Source of the DNA: JBKCUK01 sp046318415 | GTDB lineage: Bacteria > Pseudomonadota > Alphaproteobacteria > Caedimonadales > Caedimonadaceae | Assembly (NCBI GenBank): GCA_046318415.1 | Contig: JBKCUK010000012.1 | Location: forward strand, 62,001 to 126,000 | DNA: 64,000 nucleotides | Direction: 5' to 3' | In this document: piece by piece, positions 34,472-42,822 of the stretch | Layout: every line of letters starts with the position of its first letter | How positions within the stretch are numbered: the first letter of the stretch is position 1 | Notes under the pieces: model-generated | What the model was told of the DNA's origin: nothing | Database searches by the model: none | What the model saw: the letters and a program-made list of their open reading frames with translations, nothing else | Program-made: the position numbers and the translations under genes

Positions 34472-35566
34472 TCAAACTTTCGTTATTTTATCCAACCATT
34501 TCAGAATGTACTCGGGATATTTTTCAAACCATTCATCGACTGGGTTATCTCCTAAGCTTGTATCGGTGGTCGAGAAATAAGGTCCTTTTTTGAAAAGCCA
34601 ATTATAAACTGAGTGCCAAAAACCCATCCCATAATTTGGGATTTTAGCAGCAAAATAAGCATCGTCACTAAACGCGCTATGCTGAACGTTCGGTCGCCAA
34701 ATGGTGCTGTTGGCGATTTTGGTTAATTGATCGCCCACATCTTCTTGATACTGAAGCATCCCTCTTATGAATAATACGGGCTTAGCGTGCGGGTTTGGAG
34801 GTATGCCAATACGCCCGAACACAGCACGTTCGGTTATTTTAGAATCAATATCGACAACCGCTTTGATTCTCTTGTAAGCAAAGCCATGAATATGCGCGAT
34901 ATTAGCGCCAATACTATGCCCCATAAGAACGATGTTCTTGGTATCAAAGGCTTTGGAGAGGTCTCCAAAAAACAGCAAATGATCCAACAGGAAATCAATG
35001 TCTTTTATAGCACGTGCAATGATTTCATCGTCATATATGTAACGATAATCTCTATCCCGCGGGAGATTCCAGACATCCTTAAATGTTAAAGTTATTTTTG
35101 TTCCATCAGGAAATTTCACAAAGTTCGCCACATAAGGTTGATCCATCGTGATCACGATGTAGCCATGGGATGCTAAAGCTTCATAAAGGATTGTTTCTTT
35201 TTGACGTTCTCCGCCACGGCCAGGAAAAGAGATGATGATGGGAAATTGATGGTCCTGAATAATCATTGCACCTGGGATGGCATGTCCTAAAACTTTTGTT
35301 CCGCAGACATTCCCATCATCGAGTGTTCCGGTCATATAAGGGGCTGTTGCTCTTGTTTTTAATGTTGGGTAGAAAACCGTTGCCATCCACCGGTGTTTGT
35401 CCGGGCTCCGAAGTTGGGTTCGCGCAGGATCCATGAGCTCAACATTCACCATACCGACGCCATAGTTTCCTTTTGGTTCCGGCAAGGTTAGGGAATTTCC
35501 AAGGGCGCAGGAATCCATAACAAAAAGCACAGCCAGTAATGAAGAAAAAACCCTAAAAAGCCTCAT
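34472..35566 (-). CDS. Exported PAF-acetylhydrolase-like lipase/esterase
   Basis: Alpha/beta hydrolase resembling plasma PAF-acetylhydrolase and related secreted lipases. ATG 35566 has GGAGAGGG upstream and starts a signal peptide (about 1-24). Conserved points are WMATVFYPT, the oxyanion region PIIISFPGRGGERQ, SHGYIVITMDQPY and the nucleophile elbow LMGHSIGAN near residue 215. A later Asp (VVDIDSK) and His (VQHSAF) could complete a Ser-Asp-His triad. Length is 364 residues. Two sampled 60-base lines are 40% G+C, against 58% in a line of glyS, and it sits between two copies of the ygfZ 3' end, so it looks acquired. It could act on host phospholipids. Confidence 0.78.
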   Translation of the reverse strand: MRLFRVFSSLLAVLFVMDSCALGNSLTLPEPKGNYGVGMVNVELMDPARTQLRSPDKHRWMATVFYPTLKTRATAPYMTGTLDDGNVCGTKVLGHAIPGAMIIQDHQFPIIISFPGRGGERQKETILYEALASHGYIVITMDQPYVANFVKFPDGTKITLTFKDVWNLPRDRDYRYIYDDEIIARAIKDIDFLLDHLLFFGDLSKAFDTKNIVLMGHSIGANIAHIHGFAYKRIKAVVDIDSKITERAVFGRIGIPPNPHAKPVLFIRGMLQYQEDVGDQLTKIANSTIWRPNVQHSAFSDDAYFAAKIPNYGMGFWHSVYNWLFKKGPYFSTTDTSLGDNPVDEWFEKYPEYILKWLDKITKV

Positions 35567-35677
35567 ACGACCCTCTCCATAATAAAGCGGCATCTTTGTG
35601 TTACCGTTGGCTCTTTGGCTGCCGTAATAATGATAAAGCTAAACTGGCTGCATACATCTAGGTGAATGCACTTTGCC

Positions 35678-35753
35678 CCTTCGTGCTTGGGTCAGCCTTG
35701 AGCGTCTGTTGATGGAAGCCTCATCCAGCTTGGAATCATCGGGGTGGCTGTTG
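35678..35753 (-). repeat. Direct repeat B: native 3' end of ygfZ
   Basis: Partner of the copy at 34391-34466, with 7 mismatches in 76 bases and the same orientation. Here it is the real end of ygfZ and its first 14 downstream bases. The 1,211 bases between the copies hold only the lipase gene and its upstream region. Confidence 0.8.
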
Positions 35754-36546
35754 CGCCGCTCGACGTGTGGAAGGGGGTTCCATCCTGGATTGCCTTGTGA
35801 ACAGCATCCAGCTTGAGGCGTGCCAAACCTGAGCTTTCGTGAGTGCTTCGCATCTCGCCCACCTCTTCACCGCCAAGAGTTAAGCTGTCACCTGGGCTCG
35901 CCGGCCCTTCAAGGCGCACTGGCAACAGGCGTTTGCGCACCAGCCCTCGGTACTTGGTGCGGGCTGTTAATTCCTGACCCAGATAGCATCCCTTGGTCCA
36001 GCTGATGGCATTCAGCTCATCTAAGCCGCATTCAAGGGGGATGGCTTTTTCTGGAATCATGTCCCGGCTGCCATCGGGCGCGCCCAGCTGGAGGCGGTGA
36101 AGGTCATATTCCTCAGCGCTGGCGGTTGCTGCGTTTGGCGCGTGTGCCTCTTGATAAATACGCCATCCAAGGTCCATCAGGCGGGGGTCCATCACAGCAT
36201 GCCCCAGGGACTGCAAATGAGATGCGTCTTTGTTTCCCCATGCAACCAGCACCTTATAATTCGCGCTGACATCTTCAATAACCACTTTAGAGCGCAGCTT
36301 ATAAAGGGACATACGCCGTAACAGATCCCGGCAACGCTCAGCCTCGGTGTCCAAAAGTACGCCCGTTTCAGTGGGGACCAAGAGGAAATCGTGAAGGAGA
36401 CGACCCTGGGGATTCAAGAACGCGGCATAAAGGGCGGGATCCTGCTGCAGACGCTGGGCATCTTGCGTCATAATGCCTTGTAAGAAGGGAATGACGTCTT
36501 CGCCGCTTAAGTTTAAGATCCCCCGGTTTAATTGGGCGATGGGCAT
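35692..36546 (-). CDS. ygfZ: YgfZ/IBA57-type folate-binding Fe-S cluster protein
   Basis: Tetrahydrofolate-dependent factor needed for activity or repair of certain [4Fe-4S] enzymes, such as MiaB. It has the GcvT-like fold, with the N-terminal RGILNLSGEDVIPFLQGIMTQD and the diagnostic KGCYLGQE motif near residue 195 with its conserved Cys, followed by LTARTKYRGLVRKRLLPV. Length is 284 residues. Its start overlaps the end of the upstream glycosyltransferase by 19 bases. It fits the isc operon elsewhere in the window. Confidence 0.9.
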   Translation of the reverse strand: MPIAQLNRGILNLSGEDVIPFLQGIMTQDAQRLQQDPALYAAFLNPQGRLLHDFLLVPTETGVLLDTEAERCRDLLRRMSLYKLRSKVVIEDVSANYKVLVAWGNKDASHLQSLGHAVMDPRLMDLGWRIYQEAHAPNAATASAEEYDLHRLQLGAPDGSRDMIPEKAIPLECGLDELNAISWTKGCYLGQELTARTKYRGLVRKRLLPVRLEGPASPGDSLTLGGEEVGEMRSTHESSGLARLKLDAVHKAIQDGTPFHTSSGATATPMIPSWMRLPSTDAQG

Positions 36547-37679
36547 GCTTTGGCTCCTTCATCAGGGTGATAAAGCTCAAGGGTGGCAGCGATGACCTTG
36601 CTGACTTCAAATTCCGCCACAGCCCGGGTGCGCGAGGCTTCCCCCATGCGTTGCCGCAGTTGCGGATCGGTGATGAGGGCCTCGAGGGCTCGGGCAAGTT
36701 CTGTGGGCGCAGCCGGCGGCACAAGGAAACCGTTGAAACCGTCGCGAACAGCTTCACGACATCCAGGTGTATCCGTGGTGACGATGGGCAGTCCCACGGC
36801 AGCCGCCTCGAGGAGGGACTTGGGAATCCCCTCACCACCGCGCGAGGGTAGCACGGCCACATGGCTGTGCTGGTAATGGTGGGCGACGTTGGACACATGG
36901 CCAAACCAGCGAATCAGGCCCGAGGCTTCTGCTTGCAGCAGGACTTCTCTCGAAAGACTCGCCGGATTGCTGGGATCCACATCCCCAAGGAAGTGAAACT
37001 CAGCGTTCACGCCGCGCTGGTGCAGCAGTTTGATCGCCTCTAACAGGTCTTCAACGCCCTTCATTTTCAGCATGCGGCACGCCAAGGTCACAATGACAGG
37101 GGGCGTGGTCGGTGGGGTCACGGGATGAAGCTGCGTGGTGTCTACGCCAGCGCCACGGATCAGGGTGATCTGTTGCGGCGTAATCACTCCCAATCCGGTG
37201 AGGACCGCAGCATCATCGGGATTTTGTAGAATCAATCGGTCTTGCGGGCGATGGAAGAGCAGCCTCATCACCTGTATCAGCCCAAAACGCAGGAGGCGGA
37301 CCCATAACGCTTGGCTGGTAAAGATGAAGCCAAGCCCACCAAAAGCATTAATAATTCGTGGCACACCTGCTAAACGGGCAGCCCACGTGCCCAGCATGGA
37401 CGGCTTGATGGCCACTTGATGCACCACATCGGGGCGCTCTGATTTGTAAAGATAATAGAGCTCTAACAGGGCTTTGGTGTCCTGCCAGGGGCCCGTGAGG
37501 CGCCGCTTGAAATGTTTAAGGGCAATCACCTTAAGTCCCGCTTGCTCGATGGCGGGGCCGTGGTTTTTAATCACCGTTGCCACACGCACATCATACCCCG
37601 CCTTTTGCGCGGCCAAGGCCAGCGGCAGGCGGTGGCTGCAAAAATATTGATCGTCGGCAACAAGATAGATCAGCTTCAT
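36528..37679 (-). CDS. Glycosyltransferase family 4 protein
   Basis: GT-B retaining glycosyltransferase, probably in surface polysaccharide or LPS synthesis. The N-terminal domain begins KLIYLVADDQYFCSHRLPLA. VVHQVAIKPSMLGTWAARLAG leads to the donor domain with LACRMLKMKGVEDLLEAIKLL and FHFLGDVD. The nucleotide-sugar site is SRGGEGIPKSLLEAAAVGLPIVTTDTPGCRE, containing the E(x7)E motif. Length is 383 residues. GTG 37682 directly precedes the ATG and either could start. Sugar specificity is not readable. It is divergent from rpe. Confidence 0.88.
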   Translation of the reverse strand: MKLIYLVADDQYFCSHRLPLALAAQKAGYDVRVATVIKNHGPAIEQAGLKVIALKHFKRRLTGPWQDTKALLELYYLYKSERPDVVHQVAIKPSMLGTWAARLAGVPRIINAFGGLGFIFTSQALWVRLLRFGLIQVMRLLFHRPQDRLILQNPDDAAVLTGLGVITPQQITLIRGAGVDTTQLHPVTPPTTPPVIVTLACRMLKMKGVEDLLEAIKLLHQRGVNAEFHFLGDVDPSNPASLSREVLLQAEASGLIRWFGHVSNVAHHYQHSHVAVLPSRGGEGIPKSLLEAAAVGLPIVTTDTPGCREAVRDGFNGFLVPPAAPTELARALEALITDPQLRQRMGEASRTRAVAEFEVSKVIAATLELYHPDEGAKACPSPN

Positions 37680-37751
37680 CACGGTGCTTTGCTTGGCTCC
37701 TCTTTACGTGTATGGATTATAGAAGGTTGATCATTCGTGCAAGGGATCTTG

Positions 37752-38405
37752 ATGGTAAAGCCCCTTATTGCGCCCTCTCTTCTGTCTGCTGATTTTGCCC
37801 ATCTTGGGCAAGCAGTGCAAGGCCTTACAGCCGCAGGCGCTGATTGGATCCATGTGGATGTGATGGATGGCCATTTTGTGCCGAACATCACCTTTGGCCC
37901 AGGGGTTGTCCGGGCGATTCGCCCCCATACCACCTGTCCCATTGACGTGCACCTGATGATCGCCCCGGCTGATCCCTATATCGCGGCGTTTGCAGAGGCA
38001 GGCGCTGATTCATTAACGGTTCATCCCGAGGCAGGCCCACATTTACACCGCACGCTGCAATTGATTCGAAGCTATGGAATTCGCGCAGGAGTGGCGCTAA
38101 ATCCAGGCACCCCGGTGGAAATGCTGGTGCCCGTTTTGGATAAGGTGGATTTGGTGTTGGTTATGAGTGTTAACCCCGGCTTTGGCGGGCAGCAGTTTAT
38201 AGCCTCAAGCCTCGCCAAGATCAAAGCTGTCAAAACTTTGGCCGCTGAACGTCCCATCTTGATCCAAGTGGATGGCGGAATTAATCCCGAGACAGCACCT
38301 GAAGTCCTCGCCGCTGGGGCCGATGTTTTGGTTGCCGGAACGGCCATTTTGGGTCAGCCCGATTGGTCCCTTGCCATCAAAGCCTTAAGGGGAGAAAAAG
38401 CCTAA
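37752..38405 (+). CDS. rpe: Ribulose-phosphate 3-epimerase
   Basis: Interconverts ribulose-5-phosphate and xylulose-5-phosphate in the pentose phosphate pathway. TIM barrel with APSLLSADFAHLG, DWIHVDVMDGHFVPNITFGP (metal His and Asp), VDLVLVMSVNPGFGGQQF and IQVDGGINPETAP. Length is 217 residues. ATG 37752 has AAGG 7 bases upstream; a GTG five codons earlier is unlikely. fdxA begins 2 bases after the stop. Confidence 0.96.
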   Translation: MVKPLIAPSLLSADFAHLGQAVQGLTAAGADWIHVDVMDGHFVPNITFGPGVVRAIRPHTTCPIDVHLMIAPADPYIAAFAEAGADSLTVHPEAGPHLHRTLQLIRSYGIRAGVALNPGTPVEMLVPVLDKVDLVLVMSVNPGFGGQQFIASSLAKIKAVKTLAAERPILIQVDGGINPETAPEVLAAGADVLVAGTAILGQPDWSLAIKALRGEKA

Positions 38406-38407
38406 AG

Positions 38408-38755
38408 ATGACCTACGTTGTCAATGAAGCTTGCATTAAGTGCAAGTACATGGATTGCGCCGAAGTTTGCCCTGTAGATTGCTTCTATGAAGGGGAAAAT
38501 ATGCTGGTGATTAATCCTGAGGAATGTATCGATTGCGGCGTGTGCGAGCCTGAGTGCCCCATCGATGCCATTACCTCTGACAAGGTTGAGGGTGCTGAGA
38601 AATGGGTCGAGATGAATCAAACTTACGCCCAGCTTTGGCCGCGCATTACACGTATTGGGGATGTGCCGAAAGATGCGGATGCGTGGCGCGATGTGCCCGA
38701 TAAATTCGCCCAGCATTTCAGTCCAAAACCGGGAAAGGGCACGGCGGGCGCTTAA
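38408..38755 (+). CDS. fdxA: Seven-iron ferredoxin FdxA
   Basis: Small cytosolic electron carrier with one [3Fe-4S] and one [4Fe-4S] cluster. The N-terminal CIKCKYMDCAEVCPVDC motif and the later CIDCGVCEPECP motif are both complete, and the alphaproteobacterial C-terminal extension (WPRITRIGDVPKDADAWRDV) is present. Length is 115 residues. It is coupled to rpe by a 2-base gap. The stretch after it is a 12-base-loop GC hairpin at the convergent junction with the hydrolase. Confidence 0.93.
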   Translation: MTYVVNEACIKCKYMDCAEVCPVDCFYEGENMLVINPEECIDCGVCEPECPIDAITSDKVEGAEKWVEMNQTYAQLWPRITRIGDVPKDADAWRDVPDKFAQHFSPKPGKGTAGA

Positions 38756-38768
38756 GTATATGCCCGCC
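38743..38768. terminator. GC hairpin at a convergent gene junction
   Basis: GGCGGGC (38743-38749) and GCCCGCC (38762-38768) flank a 12-base loop across the fdxA stop codon. There is no T run, so termination strength is uncertain. Confidence 0.3.
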
Positions 38769-38784
38769 CTTGAATGGAGTGCGG

Positions 38785-39450
38785 CTAGGCCCGCAGTGGC
38801 ATCATCTTGGGCGCAGCATTGGAGTGGTCCAAATAATCGCCGGCGGCAAGCATCAGTTGATCTAATTTTTCATCGAACAGGTGGCTCGCGCCTGGTACCA
38901 CACGCGCCTCCACTTGAATGTTCTTTTGGGCAGAGAGACGTCGTGCCAAATCAATCACAGATTCCTTGGGCACGATCACATCTTGATCGCCATGGATCAT
39001 GACACCAGAGACCGGACATGGAGCCAAAAAAGTAAAGTCTTGGCTGTTGGCGGGCGTGCTGACCGCAATAAAACCATCCAGTTCAGGGCGCCGCATCAAT
39101 AGCTGCATGGCAATCCAGGCGCCAAAAGAGTGGCCTGCAACCCAGCATGCCCGCGCATTGGTGTTATAGGTTTGCATCCAATCCAGGACAGAGGCAGCAT
39201 CGGCAAGCTCGCCTTCACCCTGGCTGAATTTGCCCTCGGACTTACCAACGCCGCGAAAGTTGAACCGCATGGTGTTAAACCCACGATCCGCAAAGGTCTT
39301 GAACAGCGCATAAGTTGCTTTGCTATTCATGGATCCACCTTGCTCGGGGTGGGGGTGGAGAATCAGAGCCAAGGGGGCGTTCGGTTCTGCGGTGTGGTGA
39401 TAGCGACCCTCGATGCGTCCATCGGGTCCGTTGATGATTACCTCGGGCAT
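38785..39450 (-). CDS. Alpha/beta hydrolase (COG2945-like)
   Basis: Small cytosolic serine hydrolase of unknown substrate. ATG 39450 has AAGG 8 bases upstream and gives 221 residues. LALILHPHPEQGGSMNSKA forms the oxyanion region, FNFRGVGKSEG is typical, the nucleophile elbow is VAGHSFGAW near residue 101, Asp is in IHGDQDVIV and His in PGASHLFDEK. This order matches the family often annotated as hydrolase of the alpha/beta superfamily near housekeeping genes in alphaproteobacteria. Confidence 0.85.
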   Translation of the reverse strand: MPEVIINGPDGRIEGRYHHTAEPNAPLALILHPHPEQGGSMNSKATYALFKTFADRGFNTMRFNFRGVGKSEGKFSQGEGELADAASVLDWMQTYNTNARACWVAGHSFGAWIAMQLLMRRPELDGFIAVSTPANSQDFTFLAPCPVSGVMIHGDQDVIVPKESVIDLARRLSAQKNIQVEARVVPGASHLFDEKLDQLMLAAGDYLDHSNAAPKMMPLRA

Positions 39451-39670
39451 TGAATAACCTTTGTCCATTACATAAGCATTAGAGATTAAAACCAATTCGC
39501 CCCATAAAGGTCAAGCATTCCGTTCAAAACGATTACTTCACCTCAATCTAATTTTTTTTCAATGCCTTGCGAGTCCAAAAGACCGTTCACGCCACATCTG
39601 GGTGAGGTGTGCGCTTTACAGGTCATGATAAAAAAATTAACATTATAAAAAAAACGGGGAAGGTCTTACA

Positions 39671-40366
39671 ATGACCCTGAAAAAAATAGAAAAAACTTTA
39701 TTCGGCGCGCGTCTCTACTGGTTAAATGTCGCGCTTATTATTGTGAACGCTGTGTGCATTGGTCATGTTGTGCTTTTGCCAGATCAAGATACTCAGTTTT
39801 ACTTGCATGCCCACCACCTTATTTTCGCTTTTTTTGTGGCTGAAACGCTCGCCCGCGTTGCGGTGCGTCGTCTAAGGTATTTTCATGGCCTGGAAAACCT
39901 TTTTACGCTTCTTATTCTAGCGTTGTGCTTTTTAACCGATAAGTATGAATTTTCCTTACTTTTCTCTTTTCGTTTGATTAAGACCATGCGTCGCCTGAAT
40001 CTGTTGCCCAAAACCCAAAGCTTGCTTGAGGCCCTCGTTAAGTCGCTTCCCAGTGTGGTGAATGTGATTGCCCTTGTGATGCTGTGTTATTCCGTTTATG
40101 GCATTCTGGGTGTTTTCCTGTTTGCCCAGAAAGCGCCCGAACTGTTCGGTACCTTTGGTGATAGCCTGATCACCTTGTCGCAAATTATGCTTGGCGACGA
40201 TTGGGGGAATAATATGCGGGCGATTAAGGGGGATGCGTTCTATCCCCTTTACTGTGTGTCCTTTTTAATCGCAGTGGCGATGCTTTTATGGAATGCGGTT
40301 GTTGGTGTTTTGGCTGATGCCATTCAATCGGCCAATCAACAAGATCAATCGGCTAAGTCAGACTAA
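39671..40366 (+). CDS. Single-domain voltage-gated-type cation channel
   Basis: Six-helix ion transporter of the bacterial Nav/Cav-like group, active as a tetramer. WLNVALIIVNAVCIG is S1. The fourth helix has a short charged series (RLIKTMRRLNLLPK, residues about 100-113). S5 follows with SLPSVVNVIALVMLCYSVYGILGVFLF, then the pore segment ITLSQIMLGDDWGNNM near residue 171. The usual filter TLESW is here LGDDW, with Asp instead of Glu. Length is 231 residues. S4 has fewer arginines than NaChBac, so voltage response may be weak. Upstream DNA (39496-39670) is AT-rich, with no further gene. Confidence 0.82.
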   Translation: MTLKKIEKTLFGARLYWLNVALIIVNAVCIGHVVLLPDQDTQFYLHAHHLIFAFFVAETLARVAVRRLRYFHGLENLFTLLILALCFLTDKYEFSLLFSFRLIKTMRRLNLLPKTQSLLEALVKSLPSVVNVIALVMLCYSVYGILGVFLFAQKAPELFGTFGDSLITLSQIMLGDDWGNNMRAIKGDAFYPLYCVSFLIAVAMLLWNAVVGVLADAIQSANQQDQSAKSD

Positions 40367-40367
40367 A

Positions 40368-41609
40368 CTAGGCCCTGACCCTTCCTTCGCAGGCCTTCAG
40401 CGCGGTGTAGAAAACGAACACAGCACCTGCCAGTAACAATCCCGGTGCCCAGTTTGCGTGTGTTGCTGCCACAAGGGTGCTGGCGATTATAGGGGTTAAT
40501 CCGCCCAAAGAGGCTTGTCCTAGAGTATAACTGACCGAGATCCCTGTGTAACGATGGGCGGGCCTGAAAAGACGGGGTAGGAAGCTTGTTAGGGGTGCGA
40601 TCACCAGGGCATTGCCGATCACAAGGAAGCTTTGCAATAGGACATACGATTCGAAACTTGGGTCCTGGGTGAGATAGGTATAGGCGGGTAAGGCAAAAAG
40701 TCCTAAAAAGGCCAAGCCCACTTTCATAATGACCGCAAGGCCAAAGCGATCTGCAGCCAGGCCCACAAGGGGCATCAGAAGGCCAGATGCAAGAAGAACA
40801 CAGGCATTGTTGGCAAGGATCGTCGATTTGCCAATGCCTAAACTATTGAAACAGGCATTCATATAGACGGTTGCCAAGTAGAGAGGTACCAAATTGGCGC
40901 CACCGAATACGATGGTGCATAAAAATTCGCGTCCATTGTGCTTGAGTACTTGCGCAAGGGGCAAGCGTATGAGCCCTTGCGTGTGTAAAATATTCTGAAA
41001 ATCAGGGGTTTCTTCAAGGTTACGCCTTAACCAATAGATCAAAATTCCAAGAACCCCACCCAGAATGAAGGGGATGCGCCAACCCCAGGCAGGCATTTGA
41101 TCGGCGGTGCAAAGGGCGCCAATCCCTGTGCCCAAGACCGCGCCTGCAAACCCGGCACCCAAGAGAGAGGCTGACTTGAAAGCGGGTCTGTCATGACTAT
41201 TGTGCTCATAGATGTAGACGAGCGCGCCGGAAAATTCTCCGCCGACACTTATGCCCTGGGCTAAGCGACAGATCATCAGGGCTATGGGTGCCAAGAGGCC
41301 AATTTCGGCATAGGTGGGTAAAAGCCCAATGAGGAGGGTCGGTAGAGTTGCAAAAATAATCGAGGCAATCAGTGCACGGCGGCGTCCAAAGCGATCACCG
41401 ATGTAACCGAAAACAGTAGCACCCACCGGGCGCATCACGAATCCAGCTGCAAAGGCGCCAAAACTTGCAATCTGGGCGGAATAAGCCGAGGATTCAGGGA
41501 AAAAATAAGGTGCCAAAAGGACCGCAAAAAAACCGTAAAGAGAAATGTCATAGTGCTCCATCACATGTCCGGCAATGACAGCGATGGTGCGCTTAGTGCG
41601 CCCGGTCAC
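40368..41609 (-). CDS. MFS transporter, metabolite:H+ symporter (ProP-like)
   Basis: Twelve-helix major-facilitator permease. GYIGDRFGRRRALIASI (loop 2-3 signature), VMEHYDISLYGFFAVLLAPYFFP in helix 1 and GISVGGEFSGALVYIYEH in helix 5 are typical of the proline/betaine/dicarboxylate symporter group. Length is 413 residues. The start is GTG 41609, overlapping the LysR stop in a GTGA junction, so regulator and transporter form one operon. Substrate is unknown; an osmolyte or organic acid is likely from family. Confidence 0.88.
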   Translation of the reverse strand: MTGRTKRTIAVIAGHVMEHYDISLYGFFAVLLAPYFFPESSAYSAQIASFGAFAAGFVMRPVGATVFGYIGDRFGRRRALIASIIFATLPTLLIGLLPTYAEIGLLAPIALMICRLAQGISVGGEFSGALVYIYEHNSHDRPAFKSASLLGAGFAGAVLGTGIGALCTADQMPAWGWRIPFILGGVLGILIYWLRRNLEETPDFQNILHTQGLIRLPLAQVLKHNGREFLCTIVFGGANLVPLYLATVYMNACFNSLGIGKSTILANNACVLLASGLLMPLVGLAADRFGLAVIMKVGLAFLGLFALPAYTYLTQDPSFESYVLLQSFLVIGNALVIAPLTSFLPRLFRPAHRYTGISVSYTLGQASLGGLTPIIASTLVAATHANWAPGLLLAGAVFVFYTALKACEGRVRA

Positions 41610-42529
41610 GTCTCGTCTTCCATACGTTTTGCGGCGGTCTTAAACTCATGCATCAAAAAGTCCCTCACCTTATGAATGATATCTTGCCCACCCCAATACT
41701 TGGGGTAGGTGAGGCACATACTCACGGTGGGTCCATCGATGTCGGGTAGAACCCGCTCTAAAGTGTACCCTGTTGCGCGTATGGCCTCGCGCGAGAGGGA
41801 GATGATTCCAAGCCCCTGATACGCTGCTTTAATGAGCGCACGGGTGGAATTAATGCACACCATGTCCAGCGGGCGTCCCTGAAAGGTTTGATTGAGGCTT
41901 TTGATATGCCAATCAATATTTGGATAGGTCATTTGATCAAAGTCCCTGGCGAACACGATCAATTTATGCCGCACCAAATCCTCAAGGTGATGTGGTCTCC
42001 CATACCGATCAAGATAATCGGGTGAGGCCCACAAGCCAACGTGAAATTCCAGGAGGGGTGTTTGAATAATGTCTTGATTTTCATCATCTTTTGGCGAAAT
42101 CGAGATGCTGCGCTGCTTCATCTCGTGGGGGATAAGGCTGTCATGGCTAATAAAATTCAGCTGAATATTGGGATAGGTCGCATTGAGCTTTGGCAACATG
42201 GGAACGAGCCATTCTTCAATGAGGGCCGTCGTGGTGAAAATGGTGATTTCGCCCTTGTTGACCTCAGGATCGGCCTCCATCATGACACGAACGTTATCAA
42301 AAGTACCGAAAACATTGGGCAGCGCTTTGAAGAGAATCTCACCTTGCCGTGTTAATTTTAACCCCGAGAGTCCCTGGCGGCGCTCAAGCAAAGGATGCCC
42401 CATTTCCTTTTCCAGGTTGGCCAGCTGCCGTGAAATGTTGCTCACTGGCATATTGCGCATTTCCGCCAGGCGGCGGACGCTGCCGGCCAAGACCAGTTCA
42501 TAAAAATTCTTTAAATGGTTAACATCCAT
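41606..42529 (-). CDS. LysR-family transcriptional regulator
   Basis: Winged-helix DNA-binding domain at residues 1-65 (LKNFYELVLAGSVRRLAE, then NISRQLANLEKEMGHPLLER), followed by a periplasmic-binding-protein-like effector domain (about 90-300). Length is 307 residues. It is co-transcribed with the MFS transporter and probably controls its uptake in response to the substrate. GAAACA/TGTTTC motifs flank its promoter and recur at the small-RNA promoter upstream, making them candidate binding sites (inference). Confidence 0.9.
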   Translation of the reverse strand: MDVNHLKNFYELVLAGSVRRLAEMRNMPVSNISRQLANLEKEMGHPLLERRQGLSGLKLTRQGEILFKALPNVFGTFDNVRVMMEADPEVNKGEITIFTTTALIEEWLVPMLPKLNATYPNIQLNFISHDSLIPHEMKQRSISISPKDDENQDIIQTPLLEFHVGLWASPDYLDRYGRPHHLEDLVRHKLIVFARDFDQMTYPNIDWHIKSLNQTFQGRPLDMVCINSTRALIKAAYQGLGIISLSREAIRATGYTLERVLPDIDGPTVSMCLTYPKYWGGQDIIHKVRDFLMHEFKTAAKRMEDET

Positions 42530-42787
42530 CGTTTGCGCTGCCTGCTGTCGTGCTAATTAACTGTTTCTATAATTATCACAGTTTTGCAAAAAGTGAAACA
42601 TAAGGTGGCGTGAAGTGGGAAAGTTTTTGAACGGTGAATTTTCAGAACATTCTGATAAATAACACTTTATGGGGTCTTGAGCGATGGGAGTGAGGTGCAT
42701 AAGTCGTTGTAAGTAGGGGCTGAAAAATTCTCGATCGTGGCGCAATAGAGCTATTTTTTTCTATGAGAAGGGCTTATTTTTTTTGCA

Positions 42788-42816
42788 TTGACAAAATGAA
42801 ACATAATCCATATATT
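42788..42816 (+). promoter_or_regulatory. Strong promoter of the small-RNA candidate
   Basis: TTGACA (42788-42793), 17 bases, TATATT (42811-42816). This is the best vegetative-type promoter match I see in the window. A GAAACATAA copy (42798-42806) lies in the spacer. Confidence 0.65.
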
Positions 42817-42822
42817 CCAAAT

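Noticed and set aside
34335..35690. Insertion sequence or phage integrase around the lipase
   Set aside because: The flanking repeat suggested a mobile element, but no transposase, integrase or terminal inverted repeats are present.
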